NCBI GenBank assembly: GCA_947254045.1
Contig: CAMYBO010000003.1
Span: forward strand, 1 to 30,907
DNA from: an uncultured Granulicatella sp.
GTDB lineage: Bacteria; Bacillota; Bacilli; Lactobacillales; Aerococcaceae
DNA: 30,907 nucleotides
Reading direction: 5' to 3'
Shown: piece by piece, positions 14,979 to 23,368 of the stretch
How the letters are laid out: each line of letters begins with the position of its first letter
How positions within the stretch are numbered: position 1 is the first letter of the stretch
The notes under the pieces: generated by a model
Databases searched by the model: none
Told to the model about the DNA's origin: nothing
The model's input: the letters and a program-made list of their open reading frames with translations, nothing else
Program-made: the position numbers and the translations under genes

Positions 14979-16403
14979 ATGGAACCGAGAAAAACAGCAG
15001 AAGCAATTTTAAATAGTGTTGGGAATAAGGAAAATGTTTATAGCAATTCTACTTGTATGACACGTCTTCGTTTAATGGTGTCAGACACATCAAAAATTGA
15101 TGTAGCATCATTAAGAAATGTCGAAGGAGTTCTAGGTGTAGTAGAAAGAGATGAAGGTGTACAAATTGTTTTAGGACCTGGTAAGGTTACAGAAGTGGGA
15201 AGAGAATTTGCTGAGTTGACAGGTATTGCTTTAGGAAGTGTGGATGGAGTAAATGCTGAAGATTTAGCGAAAAAGAATAAAAAAGAAAATAAAGCAGCTC
15301 ACAACGGCCCAGTACAAAGATTTTTAGAGCATATTGCTAATATTTTTGTTCCGCTATTACCAGGGATTATTGCAGCAGGTTTAATTAACGGGATTTCAAA
15401 TGTTATTAATGTAACAACTGGAAATGCTTATAACTTTGAATGGTGGTATCAAGCAATTCGTACAATGGGATGGGGACTATTTGGTTTCTTACCGTTATAT
15501 GTTGGATACAATGCTGCAAAAGAATTTAAAGGAACTCCTATTTTAGGAGCGATTGCAGGATCTATGTCATTAGGTATTTCTACAATGCCATTGTTATTAA
15601 AAAATGATACACAAAATGTTGTGTTGCCATTTACTGGAAAACCATTTAACCCAGGTGCGGGTGGTTTGTTAGCAGCTTTAATGATGGGGATTGTAGTAGC
15701 TTATTTAGAAAGATGGATTGATAAGAAAATGCCTCAAATGTTAAGAACTTTCTTAACACCATTATGTACTTTAATTATTGGAGCATTTATTTCAATCTTA
15801 TTGATTCAACCTGCTGGTGCAGCATTAACACAAGGAATTTATACAGTATTGAATTTTGTTTATGAACAATTAGGCGTTGTAGGTGGATATATTTTAGCGG
15901 CAGGATTCTTGCCAATTGTATCTGTTGGATTACACCAAGCGTTAACACCAATTCATGTACTATTAAATGATCCAAATGGACCAAGTGCCGGAATTAACTA
16001 TCTATTACCAATCTTAATGATGGCTGGTGGCGGTCAAGTCGGCGCAGGTTTAGCTTTATATTTGAAGACAAAAAATAAAAAATTAAAACAATTAACAAGA
16101 GATTCACTACCTGTAGGTGTCTTAGGAATTGGAGAACCAATGATGTATGCTGTAACTCTTCCTTTAGGAAAACCATTTATCACAGCTTGTTTAGGTTCTG
16201 GTTTAGGGGGAGTTTTAGCTGTACTATTCCATTTAGGAACAGTCTCTCAAGGGGTATCTGGATTATTTGGAGCGTTGATTATGGTTCCTGGAACACAAGT
16301 TCAATTCTTAATTGCAATGGTAGGAGCTTATGTAGGAGGATTTATCATCACTTGGTTATTCGGAGTAGATGAAGAAAGAATTAATGAAGTGTATGGAAAA
16401 TAA
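14979..16403 (+). CDS. murP: PTS MurNAc transporter, EIIBC component
   Basis: The 474-residue permease imports and phosphorylates MurNAc or MurNAc-GlcNAc. The EIIB domain (about residues 1-90) has the phosphorylation Cys at residue 26 in STCMTRLRL, the CMTRLR form also seen in MurP rather than the CATRLR of other sugar permeases. The EIIC domain (about 115-470) has many hydrophobic helices and the substrate-binding motif GIGEPMMYAVTLPLGKPF. There is no EIIA domain, so a glucose-type EIIA encoded elsewhere must donate phosphate. AAGGAGG lies before the ATG. Its last 35 bases overlap the next frame. Confidence 0.93.
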   Translation: MEPRKTAEAILNSVGNKENVYSNSTCMTRLRLMVSDTSKIDVASLRNVEGVLGVVERDEGVQIVLGPGKVTEVGREFAELTGIALGSVDGVNAEDLAKKNKKENKAAHNGPVQRFLEHIANIFVPLLPGIIAAGLINGISNVINVTTGNAYNFEWWYQAIRTMGWGLFGFLPLYVGYNAAKEFKGTPILGAIAGSMSLGISTMPLLLKNDTQNVVLPFTGKPFNPGAGGLLAALMMGIVVAYLERWIDKKMPQMLRTFLTPLCTLIIGAFISILLIQPAGAALTQGIYTVLNFVYEQLGVVGGYILAAGFLPIVSVGLHQALTPIHVLLNDPNGPSAGINYLLPILMMAGGGQVGAGLALYLKTKNKKLKQLTRDSLPVGVLGIGEPMMYAVTLPLGKPFITACLGSGLGGVLAVLFHLGTVSQGVSGLFGALIMVPGTQVQFLIAMVGAYVGGFIITWLFGVDEERINEVYGK

Positions 16404-17424
16404 TCGAAACAAAATTTCATTTGGACGTTCGATTTATCCTAATTTAGATAGAGAAGTTTTAAAAGATATTTTAGAGGAGATGAAAGTTGCGCGTCAGTGC
16501 GTAGCTTTTACTTCTTTTCAATTGCAAGAATTTCCTATGCAAATTGAACAAATGATGGAATTTATTGAATTAACAGTATCTTATGGGGTAGATGTTATTC
16601 CTGATATTGCTCATAAAGATTTAACAAAAGAAAATATTTTAGCGTTAAAAAAATCGGGATTGAAATACATTCGCTTGGATGAATTTGGAGATGAATCTCT
16701 TGTTGAGAGGTGCGGTCAGTCTTTTCAATTAGTAGTCAATGCTTCAACTTTCAAAAAAGAAGAAATGCTTGTTTTACAAAAATTAGGACTAAACACTCAA
16801 ATAATTGCATGTCATAATTATTATCCAAAGGAATATACAGGGATTTCTATTAAAAAATTAGAAAAGATGAATGCATATCTAAAAAGTTTAGGAGCTGAAA
16901 TTTTAGCGTTTATTCCAGGAGATGAACCATATAGAGGTCCAATTCATCAAGGGTTACCTACTGTAGAAGAACATCGGAAATGTGATAAGCGTTTCGCGAT
17001 TTGCGAATTAATAAATGCTCAGACGGATATGATTATAGTAGGGGATCCTTATGTAAATGAAGAAACTCAAAAAATCTTATCGGATTTTCAAAAAGGATTG
17101 GTGACATTAGGGGCAGTTGTTCCTGAGGAGTTAGAAGGAAAGATTCTTTATGACAGACCAGATGCTAGTGATTATGTTTTTCGAGTGCTTGGAACAAGGG
17201 GGATGGAATTGTTAGCAGGCGAAGTTTCTGTAAGAAACAGACGTGTTGGAGAAATTAATCAAGCAAATGAGGCTTATGAACGATACCAAGGAGAAGTGGA
17301 AATAACAAAACAAGTTTTACCTCAAGATAAACGACAAAATGTAGTAGGGCATATTTTAGAAAAAGAAGCTTTCTTATTGACGCAATTACCAGAAGGCTAT
17401 GGAATTGTATTATCAAAAGTTTAA
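16369..17424 (+). CDS. mupG: 6-phospho-N-acetylmuramidase MupG (DUF871 family)
   Basis: In Staphylococcus aureus MupG hydrolyses MurNAc6P-GlcNAc to MurNAc6P and GlcNAc. This protein has the family's TIM-barrel start (FGRSIYPN), the CHNYYPKEYTG segment and the C-terminal beta-rich part with GTRGMELL and GEINQANEAYERYQGEVE. The start is uncertain. ATG 16369 (351 residues) has GGAG only three bases away; ATG 16384 and ATG 16393 in the same frame would give 346 and 343 residues, closer to the family's compact N-terminus. All lie inside murP, so translation is coupled. Together with MurP and MurQ it completes disaccharide use as in S. aureus. Confidence 0.85.
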   Translation: MKKELMKCMENNRNKISFGRSIYPNLDREVLKDILEEMKVARQCVAFTSFQLQEFPMQIEQMMEFIELTVSYGVDVIPDIAHKDLTKENILALKKSGLKYIRLDEFGDESLVERCGQSFQLVVNASTFKKEEMLVLQKLGLNTQIIACHNYYPKEYTGISIKKLEKMNAYLKSLGAEILAFIPGDEPYRGPIHQGLPTVEEHRKCDKRFAICELINAQTDMIIVGDPYVNEETQKILSDFQKGLVTLGAVVPEELEGKILYDRPDASDYVFRVLGTRGMELLAGEVSVRNRRVGEINQANEAYERYQGEVEITKQVLPQDKRQNVVGHILEKEAFLLTQLPEGYGIVLSKV

Positions 17425-17428
17425 AATG

Positions 17429-17467
17429 AATCAGTTTAGACTAGTAATGGTTTAAACTGATTTTTTT
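17429..17467 (+). terminator. Terminator of the murQ-murP-mupG operon
   Basis: AATCAGTTTA (17429-17438) pairs perfectly with TAAACTGATT (17453-17462), followed by T to 17467. The T-run merges into repeat copy B. Confidence 0.88.
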
Positions 17468-17551
17468 ATAGAAAGGACTTTTTAAATTGTAGCATTAGGA
17501 CGCTAGCAGCCTCGCAAGCGAGTCTCATGCTACTATGGGAAGTTTTTCCCA
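17465..17551 (+). repeat. Structured intergenic repeat, copy B
   Basis: This is the second copy of the element at 13019-13115, same orientation. The outer stem is GTAGCAT (17489-17495)/ATGCTAC (17527-17533) and the inner hairpin CTCG (17511-17514)/CGAG (17519-17522). The outer stem extends inward here but outward in copy A, so pairing is kept although sequence differs. Its end adds a perfect hairpin ATGGGAA/TTCCCAT (17535-17552). It begins in the T-run of the mupG terminator, just as copy A begins behind the rplA terminator. Confidence 0.75.
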
Positions 17552-17561
17552 TGCATTCTCA

Positions 17562-17591
17562 TTGCCAATAAAGAATGTACATGTATATAAT
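17562..17591 (+). promoter_or_regulatory. Promoter of the amidase gene
   Basis: TTGCCA (17562-17567), an 18-base spacer and TATAAT (17586-17591) form a good sigma-A promoter 33 bases before the start codon. Confidence 0.75.
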
Positions 17592-17624
17592 AACAATTCG
17601 AAATAGTATGAAAGAGGTGTGGAG

Positions 17625-19073
17625 ATGTTTCAAGATGCGACTAGTATGGCGCAAGCGGTTCGGGATAAGAAAGTAAGTCCATTGGAATTGGTGTTAGAAA
17701 CGATTGAAAAGGCGGAACGATTGAATTCAAGATTAAATGCGATTGTTTCGACACGTTATGAAGAAGCAATAGAAGAAGCGAAGAAGTTTCAAGTGAATAA
17801 TCAACCTTTTGCGGGAGTTCCTTTGTTTTTAAAAGACTTAGGGCAAGAGAAAAAAGGGACACCATGTACCTATGGTTCTCGTTTGTTGAAAGATTATATT
17901 TGTCATGAGACAAGTCATTTCGTGAAACGTCTAGAAGAACTTGGGTTTATTATATTAGGAAGAACGAATACGCCTGAGTTTGGGTATAAAATGGTGAGTG
18001 ATGCTCAGTTACATGGGTCTGTTCGTCATTTTTTAGATGAAACCGTAAATGCTGGTGGTTCCAGTGGGGGTGCTGCTGCGATTGTTGCTGCAGGAATTTC
18101 GCCTTTAGCTGCTGCAAGTGATGGGGGAGGTTCAATTCGTGTACCTGCTAGCCATAATGGATTGATTGGGTTGAAGCCGACTCGTGGTCGTGTTCCGGTG
18201 GGGCCTGGTTCTTATCGTGGGTGGAATGGAGCGACGGTTCAATTTGCTTTGACGAAGACGGTGAGAGATACTCGGAATTTGTTGTGGTATTTACAAACTT
18301 GCCAATTAGAAAGTCCGTTTCCATTACCTTTGTTACAAAAAGAACATTTATTTTCTCCTAAATTCAATCGTCCGTTGAAAGTAGGGATGTTATTAAAGCA
18401 CCCGATTGGTGGAAAAGTTTCTAGTGAAGTGGAACAAGTTGTTCGTCAAATGGCGCAAAAATTTGAATTAGATGGACATGAAGTGAGTGAAATCACAGAA
18501 GACCTGATTAATGGAGTTGAACTTCAAAAAGGCTTTTATCTCATTAGTGAGGCAGAGACTGTTGTGATGTTTCAAGGGATGGAGAAACAATTGCAACGTC
18601 CGATGACTCGATCCGATATGGAATTGATGACATGGGTCATGTATCAAAGTGGGCTAATGGTGACAGGTGCTGATTATGCACGAGTTGCGGGTGATTGGGA
18701 TCGTTATGCGGAAGCGATGATGCAACTTCATGATACGTATGATGTGTTATTATTGCCTACGGTTGCTCATACTGCACCGAAACAAGATGCATATTCTCTA
18801 GATGCTAACTTAATCGGGAAGATGGAGCATATTTATGAATTATCACATGAAGAACGTCAAGAAGTTGTATGGAAGATGTTTGAGTCGAGTGTGGAAGATA
18901 CTCCATTTACTCAACGAATGAATATTACAGGTCAACCAGCGATTAGTCTTCCTGTGGGTTGTTCAAGTGAAGGGATGCCAATTGGAGTGCAATTAGTGGC
19001 TGCAAAAGGTAGAGAAGATCTATTGCTAGCAATTGCTGAACAGTGGGAACAAGATGAGTTGTGGAAGTTTTGA
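17625..19073 (+). CDS. Amidase-signature family hydrolase
   Basis: The 482-residue protein has the Ser-cisSer-Lys core of the amidase-signature family. The Lys is in LFLKDLG (about residue 70), the Ser pair in AGGSSGGAAA (about 146-147) and the nucleophile Ser in DGGGSIRVPAS (about 170), followed by GLKPTRGRVP. It lacks GatA context (no gatB or gatC nearby), so it is probably a stand-alone amidase acting on small or peptide amides; substrate unknown. ATG 17625 is preferred, with GAGGTG upstream; a GTG two codons earlier sits inside that site. It has its own promoter and lies between the MurNAc and SirTM operons. Confidence 0.88.
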   Translation: MFQDATSMAQAVRDKKVSPLELVLETIEKAERLNSRLNAIVSTRYEEAIEEAKKFQVNNQPFAGVPLFLKDLGQEKKGTPCTYGSRLLKDYICHETSHFVKRLEELGFIILGRTNTPEFGYKMVSDAQLHGSVRHFLDETVNAGGSSGGAAAIVAAGISPLAAASDGGGSIRVPASHNGLIGLKPTRGRVPVGPGSYRGWNGATVQFALTKTVRDTRNLLWYLQTCQLESPFPLPLLQKEHLFSPKFNRPLKVGMLLKHPIGGKVSSEVEQVVRQMAQKFELDGHEVSEITEDLINGVELQKGFYLISEAETVVMFQGMEKQLQRPMTRSDMELMTWVMYQSGLMVTGADYARVAGDWDRYAEAMMQLHDTYDVLLLPTVAHTAPKQDAYSLDANLIGKMEHIYELSHEERQEVVWKMFESSVEDTPFTQRMNITGQPAISLPVGCSSEGMPIGVQLVAAKGREDLLLAIAEQWEQDELWKF

Positions 19074-19110
19074 TAAAGTTGAAAAAATTTCCAGCATAAA
19101 GTCAGAAAAG

Positions 19111-19119
19111 TGTTACAAT
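19111..19119 (+). promoter_or_regulatory. Extended -10 promoter of the SirTM operon
   Basis: TGTTACAAT (TG at 19111-19112, hexamer 19114-19119) fits an extended -10. The -35 is poor; TTTCCA at 19088-19093 is 20 bases away. No terminator separates it from the amidase gene. Confidence 0.5.
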
Positions 19120-19152
19120 AGAAATATGTGTGGTTAAGGAAGGTGTTTAAAA

Positions 19153-20361
19153 TTGAAAACAATAGACGCATTGTTTGAACCTTTTACATTGAAGGGGGAT
19201 ATTGTATTAGACAATCGTTTTGTGTTATCGCCAATGGTGACAAATTCTTCGACAGAAGAAGGGCATATTACACAAGATGATTTGTTATATGCAAAGAGAC
19301 GTGCAGGTTCTGCTGTTTTACAAATTACAGGGGCAGCATATGTCAATAAACAAGGGCAGTTATTTGAATTTGGATTTAGTGTGATGGATGATTCTGCTAT
19401 TCCAGGATTGAAAAAATTAGCTAAGGAAATGAAATCTCAAGGAGCAACAGCTATTTTACAATTAACGCATGCAGGACGGTTTGCCAGCCATGCGTTAAAT
19501 CGTGATAAAACGGTTGTAGGTCCTAGTGCGATGATATTACAATCACCATTTCCTCATGAAGTACATGAGATGACGGTTGAAGAAATTCATCAAGTAATTG
19601 AAGATTATCGTCGTGCAACGAAGATTGCGATTGAAACAGGTTTTGATGGCGTAGAAATTTCTTCTGCTCAACGATTATTAATTCAAACATTCTTCTCTAC
19701 TTTTTCAAATGAACGAACAGATGAATATGGATCACAATCGTTAGAAAATCGTTCTCGTATTGGAATTGAAGTGTTGAAAGTGGTACAAGAAACGATTCAA
19801 CAATATGCTGGAGAAGAGTTTATATTAGGCTTTAGAGCAACTCCGGAAGAAACTAGAGGAAATCAAATAGGTTATAGTATCGATGAGTTTCTAGAATTTT
19901 TCCATCAAGCGCTAACCATTGCTTCGATTGATTATTTAGCGGTTGCGAGTTGGGGGCATGATGTATTTCGAAATAAAATTCGAGCAAAAGGTCTTCATCA
20001 AGGCGAATTAGTGAACGCTGTGATTTATAAAGCATTAAAAGGAAAAGTAGCAGTCATTGCTTCTGGGGGTATTAATAGTCAAGAAAAAGCATTAGAAGCG
20101 TTAGAACATGCCGACCTTGTTGGGTTGTCGACTCCATTTATTACAGACCCTGAATTTGCTGTGAAAATTAAAGAAGGTAAACCAGAAGAAATTCAATTGT
20201 CGATTAAACCGGAGAATTTAGAAGAATTAGCGATTCCACAAGCGGCATTTAAAGATATTGTGCCATTAATGGATTTTGGAGAATCGCTTCATAAAGATGC
20301 TAGAGATTTCTTTAGAAGTTTAGAAGTGAACTATAAGGAGAGAGCTGTCGATGAAAATTAG
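19153..20361 (+). CDS. Old-yellow-enzyme-like NADH:flavin oxidoreductase of the SirTM operon
   Basis: This 402-residue TIM-barrel flavoprotein keeps OYE landmarks: SPMV near the N-terminus, QLTHAGR (103-109), SNERTDEYG (185 on) with LENRSRIGIEV, and the phosphate-binding VIASGGI segment. In YqjM-type enzymes the block EIHAAHGYLINEF carries two substrate-binding histidines; here it reads EISSAQRLLIQTF, with Ser170 and Gln173 instead. A usual carbonyl-activating reaction is therefore doubtful. OYE-like and luciferase-like oxidoreductases are known companions in extended SirTM operons. The start is TTG with AAGGAAGG upstream. Its last 11 bases overlap the next gene. Confidence 0.88.
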   Translation: MKTIDALFEPFTLKGDIVLDNRFVLSPMVTNSSTEEGHITQDDLLYAKRRAGSAVLQITGAAYVNKQGQLFEFGFSVMDDSAIPGLKKLAKEMKSQGATAILQLTHAGRFASHALNRDKTVVGPSAMILQSPFPHEVHEMTVEEIHQVIEDYRRATKIAIETGFDGVEISSAQRLLIQTFFSTFSNERTDEYGSQSLENRSRIGIEVLKVVQETIQQYAGEEFILGFRATPEETRGNQIGYSIDEFLEFFHQALTIASIDYLAVASWGHDVFRNKIRAKGLHQGELVNAVIYKALKGKVAVIASGGINSQEKALEALEHADLVGLSTPFITDPEFAVKIKEGKPEEIQLSIKPENLEELAIPQAAFKDIVPLMDFGESLHKDARDFFRSLEVNYKERAVDEN

Positions 20362-21319
20362 TATACTGGATTATGGTGTAGTTGATATTGGAAAGACAAA
20401 TGAAGAAGCCATTCAAGAAACAATTCAATTAGCTCAAATTGCAGAAGAATTAGGCTATGAACGTTTTTGGGTGGCAGAACATCATGAAGTAAATGCTTTA
20501 TCGATTAGTGCGCCTGAAGTAGTGATTCCAGCGATTGCTTCTCAAACAAAGAGCATTCATGTTGGTTCAGGTGGTATTATGGGCTTGCATTACGCTCCTT
20601 ATAAGGTAGCAGAAGTGATGCGCTCGTTAGAAGTACTATTTCCAGGCAGAATCGATATCGGATTAGGAAATTCAATTGGAACGAAATCTGTTTCAACGGC
20701 TTTGAAAAGTCATTATACGAAACCTCAGTTTGGTGAATGGATAGCTGATTTACAAGAAATGATTCAGTCTAATGAAGCTGTTCCTTATACAAAGAAAGTT
20801 CCAGAACAATTTTTATTAGGAATGGGCGGAGAATCTGTTCATATTGCTGCGAAAAATGGCTTAGGATTCGTTTATGGAATTTTCCCGTATATTCCACAAG
20901 AACCTCTTATGTTAGCAAAAGAATTATCAACTGATTATCGTAAAGAGTTTCAATCGGTCAATGGGACTGAATCACGCTTTATTTTAGCTGCTTTTGTAGT
21001 TATTGCAGATACTGAGGAAAAAGCGGAAGAGATGGCTAAAGCATTAGATTTATGGATGTTAGGAAAACAAGATTTTAGTGAATTTGAAACATTCCCAACT
21101 AAAAAAGATGTTGAAACAAGAAAAGTAACTCCAGCAGAAAGAAAAACAATCGAAGACAATCGTCAACGGTTAATGGTTGGAGATTCACGGGCAGTAAAAG
21201 AACAACTGGATGAATTATGCCAAGTTTGTAATCCGGATGAATTATTAATGATTCCACTAGTTGGAGGATTTGAAAATCGTAAACGTGCGTTAGAATTACT
21301 AGCGCAGTTGTATCAGTAG
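20351..21319 (+). CDS. Luciferase-like flavin-dependent monooxygenase (LLM class)
   Basis: The 322-residue protein has the bacterial luciferase-like barrel: ISILDYG at the start, ERFWVAEHHE (family motif with the conserved HH), VGSGGIMGLHYAPYKVAE and FPGRIDIGLG. It resembles the YvbT/alkanal-monooxygenase-like group and should use reduced FMN, but the substrate is unknown. AAGGAGAG lies upstream within the preceding gene, and the ATG overlaps it by 11 bases, so translation is coupled. In SirTM operons this enzyme is thought to act in the same redox pathway as the lipoylated carrier. Confidence 0.9.
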   Translation: MKISILDYGVVDIGKTNEEAIQETIQLAQIAEELGYERFWVAEHHEVNALSISAPEVVIPAIASQTKSIHVGSGGIMGLHYAPYKVAEVMRSLEVLFPGRIDIGLGNSIGTKSVSTALKSHYTKPQFGEWIADLQEMIQSNEAVPYTKKVPEQFLLGMGGESVHIAAKNGLGFVYGIFPYIPQEPLMLAKELSTDYRKEFQSVNGTESRFILAAFVVIADTEEKAEEMAKALDLWMLGKQDFSEFETFPTKKDVETRKVTPAERKTIEDNRQRLMVGDSRAVKEQLDELCQVCNPDELLMIPLVGGFENRKRALELLAQLYQ

Positions 21320-21333
21320 AAAGGAAGAAAACA

Positions 21334-21666
21334 ATGAGAAAATTTGCAAATTTTTTATGGATTGATAAAGAAGGAGACCGTTATACGATTCGTATGACGC
21401 CAGAATTACAAGATGATGTGGGTACAATTGGTTTTGTTCAATTTAGCCAAGATGAAGTGTTAGAAGCTGAGGAAGAAATTGTTAGTATTGAAGCTTCTAA
21501 AACAGTAATGTCTATTGTAACTCCAATTGGAGGAAAAGTAGTGGAATATAATAAAGCTGCAGTAGACGAACCAACATTATTAAACTCTGAAAAACCAGAA
21601 GAACATTGGTTAGTCGTATTAACAGATGTTGATGAAGCGCAATTTATGGAATTAGAAGATGAATAA
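21334..21666 (+). CDS. GcvH-like lipoyl carrier protein (GcvH-L)
   Basis: This 110-residue lipoyl-domain protein resembles the H protein of glycine cleavage. The lipoyl-lysine is Lys56 in SIEASKTVMSIV, followed by PIGGKVVEYN. It differs from housekeeping GcvH and no glycine-cleavage gene is nearby. In staphylococci and streptococci GcvH-L is lipoylated by the operon's LplA2, and only then ADP-ribosylated by SirTM. It sits between the two oxidoreductases and the macrodomain gene, which it overlaps by 8 bases. AAAGGAAG lies upstream of the ATG. Confidence 0.92.
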   Translation: MRKFANFLWIDKEGDRYTIRMTPELQDDVGTIGFVQFSQDEVLEAEEEIVSIEASKTVMSIVTPIGGKVVEYNKAAVDEPTLLNSEKPEEHWLVVLTDVDEAQFMELEDE

Positions 21667-22447
21667 AGACACACAAATTCATCGATTACAGCAAATGATT
21701 GCTTTTTTGAGAAAAGAAAAAGGGGAAGCTATTCCAGATTTGTCTCAAAAATCAGCACAAGAATTAGAAGAAATATGGCGAGGGCTCGTTAATGTTCGAC
21801 CTGCCGGTGATGTGGATCCACGTTACTTAGAATTGGAAGAGGCGTATTTAAAACAGTATCATACGAGTGCGATAGTTGGAATGGAAAGTTGCCAAGATAC
21901 AAAAGAAGAGAAAATCAAATTATATCATGGGGACTTATGCCATTTAGAAGTGGATGCAATTGTAAATGCTGCAAATAGTGATTTGTTAGGATGTTTTATT
22001 CCGAATCATCGTTGTATTGATAATGCAATTCATACGTTTTCAGGAGTCAGGTTAAGAGAATGTTGCCATCAAATCCAACTTGTTCAAGGAAAAAAAGAAC
22101 CGGTAGGATCTGTGAAGGTGACACCAAGTTTTCAATTACCATGTGATTATGTTTTTCATACAGTGGGTCCTTTTATTCCACCTGGGAAGCCAGTTACGGC
22201 CATTCGAAAACAATTGTTAGAGAAATGTTATATCAGTTGCTTGAAGAAAGCAGAAGAGATGAAGTTAGAAAGTATCGCTTTTTGTGGGATTTCAACGGGT
22301 CAATTTGGATTTCCGGTAGAAGATGCTGCTCAAATTGCAGTTTCGGTTGTAAAAGACTGGGCTAAGCAACATGCTTTCCCGGAAACGATTATTTTATCGA
22401 CTTTTACAAATGAAGAACAAATGGCCTATGGAAAATTACTACAATGA
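21659..22447 (+). CDS. Zinc-type macrodomain ADP-ribosylhydrolase of the SirTM operon
   Basis: The 262-residue protein holds a macrodomain (about residues 85-255): VDAIVNAANSD (ADP-ribose-binding Asn, about 103-106), VFHTVGP, and the phosphate loop GISTGQFGFPVEDAA (210-224). The segment GCFIPNHRCIDNAIH carries Cys112, His117 and Cys119, matching the zinc-binding loop of the Zn-macro class found in these operons. Those enzymes remove the ADP-ribose that SirTM adds to GcvH-L. An extra N-terminal helical region (1-80) is usual for the class. It overlaps the GcvH-L stop codon by 8 bases. Confidence 0.92.
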   Translation: MNKDTQIHRLQQMIAFLRKEKGEAIPDLSQKSAQELEEIWRGLVNVRPAGDVDPRYLELEEAYLKQYHTSAIVGMESCQDTKEEKIKLYHGDLCHLEVDAIVNAANSDLLGCFIPNHRCIDNAIHTFSGVRLRECCHQIQLVQGKKEPVGSVKVTPSFQLPCDYVFHTVGPFIPPGKPVTAIRKQLLEKCYISCLKKAEEMKLESIAFCGISTGQFGFPVEDAAQIAVSVVKDWAKQHAFPETIILSTFTNEEQMAYGKLLQ

Positions 22448-22468
22448 TAATAGAAGGGAGGAGAAACA

Positions 22469-23368
22469 GTGGAGTGGATTACACCGATACAAGAGATGGA
22501 AAGTCAAGCACAACAATTGAAGAGCTTATTTGAAGAAGCGGATGCGATTGTTGTAGGAATTGGGGCAGGAATGTCTGCTGCAGATGGGTTCACTTATATT
22601 GGGGAACGTTTTGAGTCAGCTTTTCCAGATTTTATAGAAAAGTATCAATTATTAGATATGTTACAAGCAAGTTTATTTCAATTTGCAAGTTGGGAAGAGT
22701 ACTGGTCTTTCCAAAGTCGTTTTATTGCATTAAATTACTTAGATCAACCAGTGGGAGCGACTTATGTAGATTTGAAAGAAATGCTTGAAACAAAACCTTA
22801 TCATATTATTACAACGAATGCTGATAATGCCTTTGAAGTAGCAGGATTTGATATGGAAAAAGTATTTCACATTCAAGGGGAATACGGATTGTTACAATGC
22901 AGTCAACATTGTCACCCAAAAACTTATCGAAAAGATGAGTTGATTCGTGAAATGATTGCTCAGCAAAAAGATATGAAAGTTCCCTATGAATTGATTCCAT
23001 TTTGTCCAGAATGTGGAGCGCCATTAGAGATTAATAAGCGTAATGCAGAAAAAGGAATGGTGGAGTCTGCAGATTTCTTTGAACAAAAAGCACGTTATGA
23101 TGCCTTTTTGAAACAATATGAAACTGGAAAAGTCGTCTATTTAGAAATCGGAATTGGATTTACGACACCACAATTTATTAAAACGCCATTCCAAAAGAAA
23201 GTTACAGAAAATCCAAATGCAGTTTATGTAAGCATGAATCATAAACATTATCGAGTGCCTTTAGCCATTCGAAATCGCACCCTACTATTATCAGATAATA
23301 TTGCAACATTAATACACGAAACACATCAATTATTAAAAGAAGAAGGAAAGCTTTATGTATTTGATTGA
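22469..23368 (+). CDS. SirTM (class M sirtuin), protein ADP-ribosyltransferase
   Basis: The 299-residue protein has the NAD-binding GIGAGMSAADGFTY (31-43), TTNAD (115-119) and a zinc module with Cys144/Cys148 (CSQHC) and Cys179/Cys182 (CPEC). Where deacetylase sirtuins have the catalytic His-Gly, this reads IQGEYG with Gln136. With Asn117 this matches the Asn/Gln pair of the streptococcal SirTM enzyme, which ADP-ribosylates lipoylated GcvH-L and lacks deacylase activity. The start is GTG five bases after GGGAGGAG. It overlaps lplA2 by 14 bases. Confidence 0.93.
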   Translation: MEWITPIQEMESQAQQLKSLFEEADAIVVGIGAGMSAADGFTYIGERFESAFPDFIEKYQLLDMLQASLFQFASWEEYWSFQSRFIALNYLDQPVGATYVDLKEMLETKPYHIITTNADNAFEVAGFDMEKVFHIQGEYGLLQCSQHCHPKTYRKDELIREMIAQQKDMKVPYELIPFCPECGAPLEINKRNAEKGMVESADFFEQKARYDAFLKQYETGKVVYLEIGIGFTTPQFIKTPFQKKVTENPNAVYVSMNHKHYRVPLAIRNRTLLLSDNIATLIHETHQLLKEEGKLYVFD

